From assembly GCF_003515075.1 (NCBI RefSeq), contig NZ_QWLV01000006.1, positions 149,412 to 213,411 on the forward strand: 64,000 nucleotides of DNA, read 5' to 3'. The DNA comes from Sphingomonas gilva (GTDB lineage Bacteria > Pseudomonadota > Alphaproteobacteria > Sphingomonadales > Sphingomonadaceae). Position numbers and translations under genes: made by a program. This document shows positions 9,794 through 18,196 of the stretch, piece by piece. The notes under the pieces are model-generated. The model saw only the letters and a list, made by a program, of their open reading frames with translations. It did not search any database and was not told the origin of the DNA. The first letter of the stretch is position 1, and the number at the start of each line of letters is the position of its first letter.

Positions 9794-10702
9794 TCAGGGT
9801 TTCACCACCAGGCACTGTCCGCCCGACGCCTTGACCTTGGCGCAGACCGCGGAGGCCGCAGCTGACGACGACAAGCCCCTGGCCTGCAGCCGCGTGATCG
9901 GTCCCGCCTTGACGTAATCCGGCTCAAGGCCGTCGAGCGCGGCGACCTTGCCGCTCAGATCCGACCAGGCCGAGCGCGCCCGGCCGGTTTCGCTGAATGC
10001 GCCAAGCTGGACACGCCAGGGCCCGCCGGCGACAGGAGGCCTGGGCGCCGGCTTCGGTTTCGTGGCGACCGGTGCTGCCGGCTTGGGCGCCGGTATTGCT
10101 GCCTCTTCGGGAGCCACCGCAGCTATTTGCGCGCGGCTCGGGGTGCGCTCCATCGTCCGGGCGAGCTCGATGCCCTTCTGCCGCTCGGGCGCGGGAATGA
10201 AACGGTCCATCTGCGCCAGATTTTCCGAGGCGCGCGGGATGCCGGCCGTCGAGGCGCGCGTCATCATCGCATAGGCGCGCACCCAGTCCTTCGCGACCAG
10301 CTCGCCGTTGAACAGCTCGGTGCCATAGACATATTGCGCCCGCGGCTCGCCGCGGTTGGCGGAGGTCTCCAGCACGGGCATCGCCTCTTTGCGCCGGCCG
10401 TTCTGGTAAAGCAGCAGCCCGTAATTGTCCTGCGCCTTGGTGTGGCCCTGCAACGCCGCGCGGCGATACCAGTCCTCCGCCTGCCGGAGATCGGCGGGCA
10501 CGCCGCGGCCGAGCTTGTAGGCCTGGCCGAGATTGAATTGAGCGTCGGCGTCCCCGGCGATGGCGGGCGAGCGCCACATATCGGTCGCGGCCTTGAACTC
10601 GCCGCGTTCCCAGGCCTCGACTCCTTGCTTGACGACGGGCTCCGGCGTCTTTTGCTGGCTGGCGGCGGCGAGCGCCAGGAACAGGGTGAGAGCGATGCTC
10701 AT
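9794..10702 (-). CDS. Sel1/TPR-repeat protein with C-terminal SPOR domain
   Basis: The protein has about 302 residues. The start MSIALTLFLALAAA at 10702 has GGAG 9 bases upstream and gives a signal peptide. An ATG three codons earlier has no spacing to that site. Sel1-like repeats (AQFNLGQAYKLGRGVPADLRQAEDWYRRAA and following) cover residues ~50-170. A proline/alanine linker leads to a SPOR domain (WRVQLGAFSETGRARSAWSDL) that binds denuded septal peptidoglycan. It is probably periplasmic and linked to cell division or wall turnover. It is divergent from parA. Confidence 0.82.
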   Translation of the reverse strand: MSIALTLFLALAAASQQKTPEPVVKQGVEAWERGEFKAATDMWRSPAIAGDADAQFNLGQAYKLGRGVPADLRQAEDWYRRAALQGHTKAQDNYGLLLYQNGRRKEAMPVLETSANRGEPRAQYVYGTELFNGELVAKDWVRAYAMMTRASTAGIPRASENLAQMDRFIPAPERQKGIELARTMERTPSRAQIAAVAPEEAAIPAPKPAAPVATKPKPAPRPPVAGGPWRVQLGAFSETGRARSAWSDLSGKVAALDGLEPDYVKAGPITRLQARGLSSSAAASAVCAKVKASGGQCLVVKP

Positions 10703-10882
10703 ATGCGTCATCTCCGCGCGTATCTCTTGGCAGCCGTCTATCGGCGCCAGCGGTTAACATATTCCTCACCATGATCCCCCAACGCAGAGGCGATTGCTCC
10801 ATTCCGGCGCAATGACGTTAACCGGATTTTATCCCTCCGCATGTCACTTCGGCGGCGAAGTCCGGGAGCCACAGGGGAAGAC

Positions 10883-11602
10883 ATGCGCGTTCTGGCGATG
10901 GCATCGCAAAAAGGGGGATCGGGCAAGACGACCTTGTCCGGGCACCTTGCCGTGCAGGCGCAACGCGCCGGCGCCGGCCCGGTCGTCTTGATCGACATCG
11001 ATCCGCAGGGATCGCTGGCCGACTGGTGGAACGAGCGCGAGACGGATATGCCCGCCTTTGCGCAGACCACGGTCGCGCGCCTCGCCGCCGATCTGGAGGT
11101 GCTGCGTCAGCAGGGCTTCCGTCTGGCGGTGCTCGACACGCCTCCCGCCATCACCATGGCGATCCAGAGCGTGATCGCCGTCGCCGAGCTGATCGTCATC
11201 CCGACCCGCCCCAGCCCGCACGACCTGCGCGCCGTGGGCGCCACGGTCGACCTGTGCGACCGCGCCGGCAAGCCGCTGATCTTCGTCGTCAACGGCGCGA
11301 CGCCCAAGGCCAAGATCACCAGCGAGGCCGCAGTCGCTCTGTCGCAGCACGGCACGGTTGCTCCGGTGACGCTCCATCACCGCACCGATTTCGCCGCCTC
11401 GATGATCGACGGCCGCACCGTGATGGAGGTGGATCCGAACGGCCGCTCCTCGCAGGAGGTGCAGGCGCTGTGGGCCTATATCTCCGACCGGCTCGAGAAG
11501 AATTTCCGTCGCACCGTGTTCGCGCCGCCGGCGCCCACGGCGAGTTTCGGCATGCAGCGTCCAGGCGCCGGGGGCTTCGGCCGCCGGGTGGCCGGCCAGT
11601 GA
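10883..11602 (+). CDS. ParA/MinD-family P-loop ATPase
   Basis: The 239-residue protein has the deviant Walker A KGGSGKTT at residues 10-17, the Walker A' LIDIDPQGS and the Walker B-like LAVLDTPPA. Such ATPases dimerise with ATP and position DNA or protein cargo. The start at 10883 is fixed by AGGGGAAG just upstream. It is neither next to parB nor in a gidA-parA-parB locus, so it is probably not the main chromosome partition ATPase. The next gene may encode its partner. SPOR proteins on both sides hint at a role near the septum. Confidence 0.88.
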   Translation: MRVLAMASQKGGSGKTTLSGHLAVQAQRAGAGPVVLIDIDPQGSLADWWNERETDMPAFAQTTVARLAADLEVLRQQGFRLAVLDTPPAITMAIQSVIAVAELIVIPTRPSPHDLRAVGATVDLCDRAGKPLIFVVNGATPKAKITSEAAVALSQHGTVAPVTLHHRTDFAASMIDGRTVMEVDPNGRSSQEVQALWAYISDRLEKNFRRTVFAPPAPTASFGMQRPGAGGFGRRVAGQ

Positions 11603-11616
11603 AGGGGATGGCCGCC

Positions 11617-12147
11617 ATGGGCGAACCGAAACCGATGGCCTCGCTGTCGTCCAGCCTGCTCGCGCGCAAGGGCCACGCCAAGCCCGCGATGCGCCCGCAA
11701 GGGTTCGGCGGCTTCGGCATGATGACGAACGGGGTCGATGATCTCGGCTGGAACGACATGGGCCACGACGCCCAGCCGTTCGAGCCCGTCGCGGTCGAAG
11801 CGGCGCCGGAACTGCCCGCGCAGCCGCTGCCGCCGGTGCTCCGCCAGCGCGAAAAGCTGGTCGAGGAACTGGTCGACCCCGTCGCCGGGCAAACCGAGCG
11901 CCGCAGCCCGCGCCGCGTGGCGGACGCGACGCTCGCCAAGGTCAGCCGCGACGTCGGCGCGAAGAAGGGCAAGGCCGCCTTCACGCTGCGGTTGGATGGG
12001 GAACGGCACCTGCGACTTCGGCTTGCCTGTGCGGTTAGGCATTGCTCGGCGCAGATGCTGGTCACCGAGGCGGTCGACCGCCTGCTCGATTCCCTTCCCG
12101 AGGTGGAGGCGCTCGCCGCGCGCCTTCCCGCGGCCGTCAAACGCTGA
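11617..12147 (+). CDS. Hypothetical protein with possible ribbon-helix-helix C-terminus, ParA neighbour
   Basis: The 176-residue protein is not a member of a family I can name. The N-terminal ~100 residues are low-complexity (MASLSSSLLARKGHAKPAMRPQ, then acidic and proline-rich). The end (AAFTLRLDGERHLRLRLAC, then SAQMLVTEAVDRLLDSL) looks like a beta strand and two helices, as in ribbon-helix-helix DNA-binding proteins. The start at 11617 has AAGGGG about 9 bases upstream, while ATG 11608 and GTG 11599 are alternatives. It directly follows parA-like, so a ParA-partner role is plausible but inferred. Confidence 0.7.
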   Translation: MGEPKPMASLSSSLLARKGHAKPAMRPQGFGGFGMMTNGVDDLGWNDMGHDAQPFEPVAVEAAPELPAQPLPPVLRQREKLVEELVDPVAGQTERRSPRRVADATLAKVSRDVGAKKGKAAFTLRLDGERHLRLRLACAVRHCSAQMLVTEAVDRLLDSLPEVEALAARLPAAVKR

Positions 12148-12158
12148 GGACCAGACAG

Positions 12159-13514
12159 ATGAAGCGCATGTCGATCAAGATCGCCGTCTCCGCATTCGCG
12201 CTGGGCGTCTCGACCATCGGTTGCACGCCTGAGGGCGCCGGCATCGAATCGGCAAGCAGCACGAGCGAGGCGCGCGCGATGAAGATCGCCGCCAAGGCCG
12301 CCGGGAAGGCGGCCAAGGCGCTCGCCAAGGGGCAGACCGAAAAGGCGGTGGAACAGGCGGAGATCGCCGTCGCCGCGCAGCCGAACGATGCGGGATACCG
12401 CGCGCTGCTGGGCAACGCCTATCTGGCGGCGGGCCGCTTCGCCTCGGCCGAATCGGCGCTGAGCGACGCGCTGACGCTGAACGGCGCGGACGGACGCGCG
12501 GCGCTGAGCCTCGCGCTCGCCCAGACCGCGCAGGGCGACTGGGCGGGCGCGCGCGACTCGCTCGAGGCGCATCAGGCGATCATCGCGCCGACCGACCGCG
12601 GCCTCGCCTATGCGCTGGCGGGGGATCCGGTGCTGGCGGTGGACATCCTGACCAACGCCGCGCGCGCGCCCGACGCCGACGCCAAGACGCGGCAGAACCT
12701 GGCGCTGTCGCTGGCGCTCGCGGGGCGCTGGCAGGAAGCCAAGGTGGTGGCGTCGCAGGACGTTGCGCCGCAGGAGGTCGACAAGCGGATCATGGCGTGG
12801 GCCGCCTTCTCGCAGCCCAAGGACGCCGCCGACCAGGTGGCTTCGCTGCTGGGTGTGACGCCGGCCTACGATCCCGGCCAGCCGACGCGCCTCGCGCTGG
12901 TGCAGAGCGCGCCGGTGGCGCTCGCGGCGGCGGAGCCCGTCGCCGCGTCCGAGCCGGTCGTGGCTGAAGTCGTCGCAGTTGATCCGGTCGTCGAGGTCGC
13001 CGCCGCGCCCGAACCGGAGCCGCAGACCGCAGCAGCGGTGGAAGCAGCGCAACCGGTGGTCGAACAGGCGCTCGCGATGGTCGAGACTGCGGCGGTGGTG
13101 TTCCTGCCGCGCGCCGAGATCGTCCAGGCGGTTCCGGCGCGCGCCGCGCAGCCCGTCGGCGCCGAGCGGTCGCCCGTGCGCACCGCGTCCTTCGCGGCGC
13201 CCGAGCAGAATGGCGGGCGCTATGTGGTGCAGATCGGCGCCTATGACAGCGCCGCCGTCGCCGAGGACGGCTGGAACCGCGCGGTGCGCCGCCACAAGGT
13301 GCTGGCGGGCTACAGCCCCTCTTCGATGACCATAGGCGAGGGCGAGGATGCCGGCCTGGTCCGCGTGTCGGTCGCCGGTTTCGCCAGCGAGCGCGATGCG
13401 CTGAAGGTCTGCGGCCGGCTGAAGGCGGGCGGCGGCAAGTGCTTCGTCCGCATGGTCGCGGCCGATGCGCCGGTGCGCTGGGCGAGCGTCCAGCGCCGGG
13501 TTGCAAGCCGCTAA
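12159..13514 (+). CDS. TPR-repeat SPOR-domain protein, probable lipoprotein
   Basis: The 451-residue protein begins MKRMSIKIAVSAFALGVSTIGC, a signal peptide ending in Cys22 with an imperfect lipobox. TPR-like repeats (NDAGYRALLGNAYLAAGRFASAESALSDAL) cover residues ~40-250. A long Ala/Pro/Val-rich linker follows, then a SPOR domain (GRYVVQIGAYDSAAVAEDGWNRA) at the end. GAGGA lies 8 bases before the ATG at 12159. It follows the ParA pair closely, probably in one transcript. A role in division-site peptidoglycan is inferred from the SPOR domain. Confidence 0.82.
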   Translation: MKRMSIKIAVSAFALGVSTIGCTPEGAGIESASSTSEARAMKIAAKAAGKAAKALAKGQTEKAVEQAEIAVAAQPNDAGYRALLGNAYLAAGRFASAESALSDALTLNGADGRAALSLALAQTAQGDWAGARDSLEAHQAIIAPTDRGLAYALAGDPVLAVDILTNAARAPDADAKTRQNLALSLALAGRWQEAKVVASQDVAPQEVDKRIMAWAAFSQPKDAADQVASLLGVTPAYDPGQPTRLALVQSAPVALAAAEPVAASEPVVAEVVAVDPVVEVAAAPEPEPQTAAAVEAAQPVVEQALAMVETAAVVFLPRAEIVQAVPARAAQPVGAERSPVRTASFAAPEQNGGRYVVQIGAYDSAAVAEDGWNRAVRRHKVLAGYSPSSMTIGEGEDAGLVRVSVAGFASERDALKVCGRLKAGGGKCFVRMVAADAPVRWASVQRRVASR

Positions 13515-13520
13515 GCAACT

Positions 13521-13661
13521 CGTCGCCCCTGCCCTTCGACTGCCTGCAAGGCAGACGCTCAGGATAAACTTCAGCCTGCGGCTGAAGGCAGGGGCCGCTG
13601 GTTTGGGGCACATCCGATGTCGCGTCTGCCGACTGAGGCCCCTGCTTTCGCAGGGGCGACG
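13521..13661. repeat. CGTCGCCCCTGC-family repeat with a second palindrome nested inside
   Basis: The outer arms CGTCGCCCCTG (13521) and CAGGGGCGACG (to 13661) belong to the common family. The left arm is split by about 50 bases containing CCCTTCGACTGCC...GCTCAGGATAAAC and TTCAGCCTGCGGCTGAAG. The first piece resembles the CCCTTCGACAGGCTCAGGA insert of the GIY-YIG repeat family. The element lies between a SPOR gene and the pyrC-like gene. Confidence 0.75.
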
Positions 13662-13663
13662 GA

Positions 13664-14848
13664 CTAAGCGACCAGTTTCCCGCCCACCATCAATTGCAGC
13701 ACCTTGCCCTGGGTGGGCAGGCCGTCGAACGGCGTGTTGCCGGCGCGCGCCTGCATCCGGAGCGCGTCGATGCGCCACGGTGCGCCTTCGTCGATGACGA
13801 TCAGATCGGCGGGCATGCCGGGCTCGAGCGTGCCGGCCCGGACTCCGATCAGCTTGGCCGGATTGGCGGCGAGCAGCGCGAACAGGCGATCGACGGTGAT
13901 GAGGCCGTCGCGCACCAGGCCCAGCGACAGCGCGAGCAGCGTCTCCGCGCCCGATGCGCCCGCCTCGGCCTCGGCGAAGGGCAGGCGCTTGTCCTCCGGC
14001 CCCTTGGGATCATGGCCCGAGCAGATCAGGTCGATCGTCCCGTCCGCCACAGCGCGCAGGCAGGCCTGACGATCGGCCTCGCTGCGCAGGGGCGGCGAGA
14101 GCTTGGCGAAGGTGCGGAAATCCTCGACCGCGATGTCGGAGAGGAACAGATGCGCGGGCGTGATGCCGCAGGTGACCGGCGCGCCGCCCTTCTTCGCCGC
14201 GCGGATGATGTCGAGCGCGCCCGCGGTGGTCACCTGGCGGAAATGAAGCCGCGCGCCGGTCACCTCCGAAAGGAACAGGTCGCGCATCACCGCCATCGTC
14301 TCGGCGGCGGCGGGCGCCGAGGCCAGCCCCAGACGCGTCGCGGTGGCGCCGTCGGTCGCGACCGCATCGCCGACCAGCCCGGCATCCTCGGCATGGCTGA
14401 CGATCGGCAGGTCGAGCGCCGCGGCATAGGCCATCACCCGGCGCATCAGCCCCGAATCGCCGATCCAGCTTCGCCCGGTGGAGACCGCCACCGCGCCGCG
14501 CCGCTTCGCCGCGGCCATCTCGAACAGGTCCTCGCCGACCAGGCCGGGCACGATGCGGTGGAGCGACAGCGCATCGTCGTCGCGCTCGCCCGACACGCCG
14601 GGCATGGTCGCGGCGCGGGTGATGCCGCCGGCGCGGAACGCCGCCCGGTCGACCGCGAACACGCCGATATCGACGATGCCGGGGGCGAGCGTCGCGCCGG
14701 CGAGATCGGTGGTGTAGGCGTCCGACGGCGCGGCGACCTTGCCGATCTCGGCGATCCTGCCGTCGCGGACCAGCAGGCCGCCCTGCGACACGCCCGCGAC
14801 GGGGCAGACCAGCCGCGCATTGGTGAAGAGGCGCACCGTCACGCCCAA
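13664..14848 (-). CDS. Dihydroorotase-like protein lacking catalytic residues (PyrX-type)
   Basis: The 394-residue protein has the overall amidohydrolase/dihydroorotase fold, but the metal motif D-x-H-x-H is replaced by [12 protein letters not shown] (56-67). The usual CHVST His is Gln in HFRQVTT (202-208), and the TDHAP Asp is Gly278 in [14 protein letters not shown] (151-155) is kept. Known inactive PyrC homologues form a structural complex with aspartate transcarbamoylase. Its start overlaps the end of pyrB by 10 bases, which fits that role. A separate active dihydroorotase is expected elsewhere in the genome. Confidence 0.88.
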   Translation of the reverse strand: MGVTVRLFTNARLVCPVAGVSQGGLLVRDGRIAEIGKVAAPSDAYTTDLAGATLAPGIVDIGVFAVDRAAFRAGGITRAATMPGVSGERDDDALSLHRIVPGLVGEDLFEMAAAKRRGAVAVSTGRSWIGDSGLMRRVMAYAAALDLPIVSHAEDAGLVGDAVATDGATATRLGLASAPAAAETMAVMRDLFLSEVTGARLHFRQVTTAGALDIIRAAKKGGAPVTCGITPAHLFLSDIAVEDFRTFAKLSPPLRSEADRQACLRAVADGTIDLICSGHDPKGPEDKRLPFAEAEAGASGAETLLALSLGLVRDGLITVDRLFALLAANPAKLIGVRAGTLEPGMPADLIVIDEGAPWRIDALRMQARAGNTPFDGLPTQGKVLQLMVGGKLVA

Positions 14849-15828
14849 CCCTCCACCTTGCGCGCGCGACGGGTGAGTATGTCGAGACAGGCCATGCGCA
14901 CCGCCACGCCCATTTCGACCTGCTCGGTGATCGCCGAGCGGCCGGGCATGTCGGCCACCTCGCTGGTGATCTCGACGCCGCGGTTCATCGGGCCGGGGTG
15001 CATGACGAGCGCGTCGGGCGCGGCGCGCTTCAGCCGTTCGGCGGTGAGGCCGTAGAGCGCGTGGAACTCGCGCGTGGAGGGGATGAAGCCGCCCGACATG
15101 CGTTCATTCTGCAGCCGCAGCATCATCACCACGTCCGCGCCCTCCAGCCCCTTGTCGAAATCGGTGAAGGTGGTGACGCCCAGCTCCTCGATCGCGGGCG
15201 GCATCAGCGTGGGCGGGGCGATCACGCGGACCTGCGCGGCGAGGCTGGTCAGCGCGAGGATGTTCGAGCGCGCGACGCGGCTGTGGAGGATGTCGCCGCA
15301 GATCGCGACGATCTGCCCGGCGATCGAGCCGCGGCGGCGGCGGATGGTGAGCGCGTCGAGCAGCGCCTGGGTGGGGTGCTCGTGCCGCCCGTCGCCCGCG
15401 TTCAGGACCGGGCAATCGACCTTGTCGGCGATCAGCCCCACCGCGCCCGAGGCTGCGTGGCGGATGACGATCACATCGGCGCGCATCGCGTTGAGCGTCA
15501 CCGCGGTGTCGATCAGCGTCTCGCCCTTCTTGAGGCTGGAGGTGGCGGCGGCCATGTTGACCACGTCCGCGCCCAGCCGCTTGCCGGCGATCTCGAACGA
15601 CAGCAACGTGCGGGTGCTGTTCTCGAAAAAGGCGTTGATCTGGGTGAGGCCTTCGAGCCGGCCGTCATGCTTGGAGGCGGCGCGGTTCATGTCGATCCAC
15701 TGCTCGGCCTCGTCTAGCAGGAACAGGAGCTCGTGCGGCTGGAGCCCGGCGATGCCGAGCAGATGGCGATGCGGAAAGACGGCGCCGCCCTTGATCTGGG
15801 AGCCGGGGCGGTGGTCGATCTCGCTCAT
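14839..15828 (-). CDS. pyrB: Aspartate carbamoyltransferase catalytic chain
   Basis: The enzyme joins carbamoyl phosphate and aspartate, the committed step of pyrimidine synthesis. The 329-residue protein shows the carbamoyl-phosphate motif [13 protein letters not shown] near residue 70, the [12 protein letters not shown] motif and an aspartate-binding C-terminal domain. No regulatory pyrI is adjacent. The overlapping pyrC-like gene downstream suggests the type of ATCase that assembles with an inactive dihydroorotase. Confidence 0.96.
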   Translation of the reverse strand: MSEIDHRPGSQIKGGAVFPHRHLLGIAGLQPHELLFLLDEAEQWIDMNRAASKHDGRLEGLTQINAFFENSTRTLLSFEIAGKRLGADVVNMAAATSSLKKGETLIDTAVTLNAMRADVIVIRHAASGAVGLIADKVDCPVLNAGDGRHEHPTQALLDALTIRRRRGSIAGQIVAICGDILHSRVARSNILALTSLAAQVRVIAPPTLMPPAIEELGVTTFTDFDKGLEGADVVMMLRLQNERMSGGFIPSTREFHALYGLTAERLKRAAPDALVMHPGPMNRGVEITSEVADMPGRSAITEQVEMGVAVRMACLDILTRRARKVEGWA

Positions 15829-16153
15829 CGAAGAGGCCGGTTAGCGCCGGATGGGGCGGCGGGCAAGCGGCCCGGGCGACTCGGGCGCGCGGTGAGGGTT
15901 GCAGCAAACGCAATCGAAAGGTGAGGAAAGTGAGGATACGTCCCCGGTGGGTTGCCCCCTGCGACTGCGCTCGGACGACGACGCAGCAAGGAGGAGATAG
16001 CGGACCGGTGGGACATCGAGCTCGACGGTGGCATTTCGCGGCCATGTAGGACAGCGATTTCTTGCTGCCGGCCCGCGCCACTAAATCGCTTGTGCGATCC
16101 GGTCGTTGCGATGACAGATGTCCGGCATGGAGTGCAGCAGCGGAGCCTGCGCT
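15829..16153. other. Gene-free divergent interval
   Basis: About 325 bases separate the divergent starts of pyrB and a 2OG-oxygenase gene. Both promoters should lie here. I see no clear sigma-70 pair, repeat or RNA gene. Confidence 0.4.
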
Positions 16154-16837
16154 ATGGGCATTGCCGAGACCGCCCGGATCGCGCGGGAGAGGCTGGGGGC
16201 GACGCCGGGGGTCGTTCGGCCGCCGCTCGCGATGATCGAGTTGTTCATCCTCAGGGATTTCCTTTCGCCGGATGAATGCGCGGCCTTGATCGGAATGATC
16301 GACGCCAACCGGAAGCCTTCGCGCCTGCTGTCCGAAAATCCGGATGCCGCCTTCAGGACCAGCGAGACGTGCAACCTCGATCGGGAGAATCCGCTGGTAA
16401 GGGGCATCGACGCTCGCATCGCCCGACTGCTGGGTATCGACCCGCGGCTGGGCGAGATCCTGCAGGGGCAGCGTTACGGCGTCGGCCAGCAGTTCAAGCC
16501 GCATCACGACTATCTGCGCCCGAGCGAGCCCTATTGGGGGAGGCAGAAGGAGATCGGCGGCCAGCGGACCTGGACGGCGATGGCCTTCCTCAACGTGCCG
16601 GGGCGGGGCGGCGAGACGCAATTCCCGCGGATCGAGCTGACCATCCCGCCGCGCATCGGCAGCCTCGTCGTCTGGAACAATCTGGACGAGGCGGGCGAGC
16701 CCAATCCGGCGACGCTTCATGCCGGGCTGCCCGTGGCCGAGGGCGTCAAATATATCGTGACCAAATGGTATCGCGAGCGCCCGTGGGGCGTGCGGCGGGG
16801 AGCGCGGCAGAGTCAGGGCAGACCCGAGTTGAGATGA
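16154..16837 (+). CDS. 2OG-Fe(II) oxygenase, prolyl 4-hydroxylase-like (paralogue 1)
   Basis: The ~227-residue protein has the double-stranded beta-helix iron site: HHDYLRP provides H-x-D, and TLHAGLPVAEGVKYIVTKWYRERPWG provides the distal His and the Lys that binds 2-oxoglutarate. ETCNLDRENPLV and GQRYGVGQQFKPHHDY match prolyl-4-hydroxylase alpha-like bacterial proteins. The start at 16154 has GGAG 8 bases upstream, and ATG 16118 is an in-frame alternative. The substrate is unknown. A second copy at 37563-38237 shares the same motif order. Repeat elements begin just downstream. Confidence 0.87.
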   Translation: MGIAETARIARERLGATPGVVRPPLAMIELFILRDFLSPDECAALIGMIDANRKPSRLLSENPDAAFRTSETCNLDRENPLVRGIDARIARLLGIDPRLGEILQGQRYGVGQQFKPHHDYLRPSEPYWGRQKEIGGQRTWTAMAFLNVPGRGGETQFPRIELTIPPRIGSLVVWNNLDEAGEPNPATLHAGLPVAEGVKYIVTKWYRERPWGVRRGARQSQGRPELR

Positions 16838-16885
16838 GATTGTGGTGGGGTTTGGCGTCAAGTCGTTACGGTAGTTCCCGCGGCG

Positions 16886-16916
16886 CGATGGATGCCGGAA
16901 CAAGTCCGGCATGACG
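16886..16916. repeat. Right-type arm of the GIY-YIG repeat family
   Basis: CGATGGATGCCGGAACAAG followed by TCCGGCATGACG is an internal palindrome, and it matches the right ends of the elements at 17339-17369 and 17654-17682. It stands alone, 30 bases before the first complete element. Confidence 0.8.
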
Positions 16917-16946
16917 ATGAAAAGTTCGTTTCATACTGTTCCGACT

Positions 16947-17369
16947 CGTCACCCCGGACCCTTCGACAGGCTCAGGACAGGCTTGTTCCGGGGTCCATCG
17001 GGCGGCATTCCGTAAGCTATGAGGGAGCGGCAGCCTTGCGTCTATCTTCTGGCGAGCGGTTTCTACGGAACGCTGTACACCGGCGTGACGTCCGATCTGC
17101 TCGCCCGCGTCCACCAGCATCGCGAGGAGATCACCGGCGGGTTCACTGCGCGGCATGGCGTCAAGCGGCTGGTGTGGTTCGAGATGCATGACGACATGGC
17201 GACCGCGATCGCCCGCGAGAAGACGATCAAGAAGTGGCCGCGGCAGTGGAAGATCAACGTGATCGAGGAGTTGAACCCGACGTGGGATGACCTTGCGGTG
17301 GGGTTTGGGTTCGAGCCGCTAGGATAATTTTGGCGGCACGATGGACCCCGGAACAAGTCCGGGGTGACG
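16947..17369. mobile_element. GIY-YIG repeat element, complete unit
   Basis: The left arm 16947-17000 (CGTCACCCCGGAC, a 23-base insert with CCTTCGACAGGCTCAGGAC, then TTGTTCCGGGGTCCATCG) and the right arm 17339-17369 are inverted complements once the insert is removed. Between them lies an intact GIY-YIG gene. A tandem deleted unit (17402-17682) and an ORF-less unit (59975-60091) share both arms. Mobility is inferred from this copy pattern, and no target-site duplication was identified. Confidence 0.65.
17019..17327 (+). CDS. GIY-YIG nuclease family protein (COG2827-like)
   Basis: The 102-residue protein has the compact single GIY-YIG domain: CVYLLASGFYGTLYTGVT contains the variant GIY and YIG strands, HQHRE follows at the usual Arg position, and IAREKTIKKWPRQWK carries the catalytic Glu. 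Small proteins of this type are predicted endonucleases of unknown role. The gene starts 18 bases after the left inverted repeat and stops 12 bases before the right one, so the repeats frame it closely. A degenerate copy follows at 17474. Confidence 0.88.
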   Translation: MRERQPCVYLLASGFYGTLYTGVTSDLLARVHQHREEITGGFTARHGVKRLVWFEMHDDMATAIAREKTIKKWPRQWKINVIEELNPTWDDLAVGFGFEPLG

Positions 17370-17401
17370 GGTTGGGGGAGGTAGAGCGGCCAATCCACCC
17401 T

Positions 17402-17682
17402 CGTCATGCCGGACCCTTCGACAGGCTCAGGACAGGCTTGTTCCGGCATCCATCGGGCGGCATTCGGTAAGCTACGAGGGAGCGGCAGCCTTGCGTCTAT
17501 CTTCTGGCGAGCGGTTTCACGGATCGCCCGCGAGAAGACGATCAAGAAGTGGCCGCGGCAGTGGAAGATCAACGTGATCGAGGAGCTGAACCCGACGTGG
17601 GATGATCTTGCGGTGGGGTTGTGTTCGAGCCGGTAGGTGGTCCTTGTGGCCCCATGGACCCCGGAACAAGTCCGGGGTGACG
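17402..17682. mobile_element. GIY-YIG repeat element, internally deleted unit
   Basis: The left arm 17402-17455 and right arm 17654-17682 match those of the upstream unit, with GTCATGCCGG replacing GTCACCCCGG on the left. The gene between them has lost its start and its middle. The unit is a tandem, deletion-derived copy of 16947-17369. Confidence 0.65.
17474..17636 (+). pseudogene. Truncated GIY-YIG gene copy
   Basis: The sequence matches the intact gene at 17019 closely at both ends. The start codon ATG is ACG here (17474). After GGCGAGCGGTTTC the copy jumps to ACGGATCGCCCGCGAG, deleting the codons for the GIY-YIG core, and then continues to a TAG at 17634-17636. It cannot encode a working nuclease. 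The high identity of the remaining parts suggests a recent tandem duplication. Confidence 0.85.
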
Positions 17683-17734
17683 GGCTGGGGAGGTAGTGCG
17701 CCTAATTCCGGGTGACGGGAAGGGACGACTGCAC

Positions 17735-18196
17735 TCACCCCATCGTCAGCGCGTCGATCGCGCCTTGCAGGATGTGCGCGGCCGCGAGCGCATCGACGCG
17801 TCCGGCGCGTTTGCCGCGGCTCAGGTCCTCGGCGATCATCTGGCGCTCGACCGCCTGGGTGGACCAGCGTTCGTCCCATAGCAGGATCGGCAGGCCGAGA
17901 TCGGCGATGTTCTGCGCGAAGGCCCTGGTCGATTGGACGCGGGGGCCGGCGGTGCCGTCGAGGTTGAGGGGCAGGCCCAAGACGATGCCCTTGACCTGTT
18001 GCCTGGAGATCAGATCGGCCAGGGCGGCCTTTGTTTTGGCAAATTTGCCAACGGCGATGGTGCCGGCCGGGCTGGCGAAGCTCCAGCCGGCGTCGCACAG
18101 CGCGGTGCCGATGGTCTTCGTGCCGAGATCGAGCCCGATCAGGCGGCCGCCTTGCGGGAGCTGGGCGCGGAAGGCGGCGGCTTCGGTCGTGACCAT
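17735..18196 (-). CDS. ruvX: Putative pre-16S rRNA nuclease / Holliday junction resolvase-like
   Basis: The 153-residue protein belongs to the YqgF family with an RNase H-like fold. [10 protein letters not shown] carries the first catalytic Asp (residue 23), GLPLNLDGT follows, and [12 protein letters not shown] supplies a later acidic residue. In E. coli YqgF finishes the 5' end of 16S rRNA. The start overlaps the end of the DUF3089 gene upstream by 58 bases in another frame. No internal start preserves the conserved first strand better. Confidence 0.92.
   Translation of the reverse strand: MVTTEAAAFRAQLPQGGRLIGLDLGTKTIGTALCDAGWSFASPAGTIAVGKFAKTKAALADLISRQQVKGIVLGLPLNLDGTAGPRVQSTRAFAQNIADLGLPILLWDERWSTQAVERQMIAEDLSRGKRAGRVDALAAAHILQGAIDALTMG

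Noticed and set aside
11316..13778. An 820-residue open frame on the minus strand
   Set aside because: It runs against the ParA, RHH-like and SPOR genes, which have ribosome sites, signal peptides and domains.
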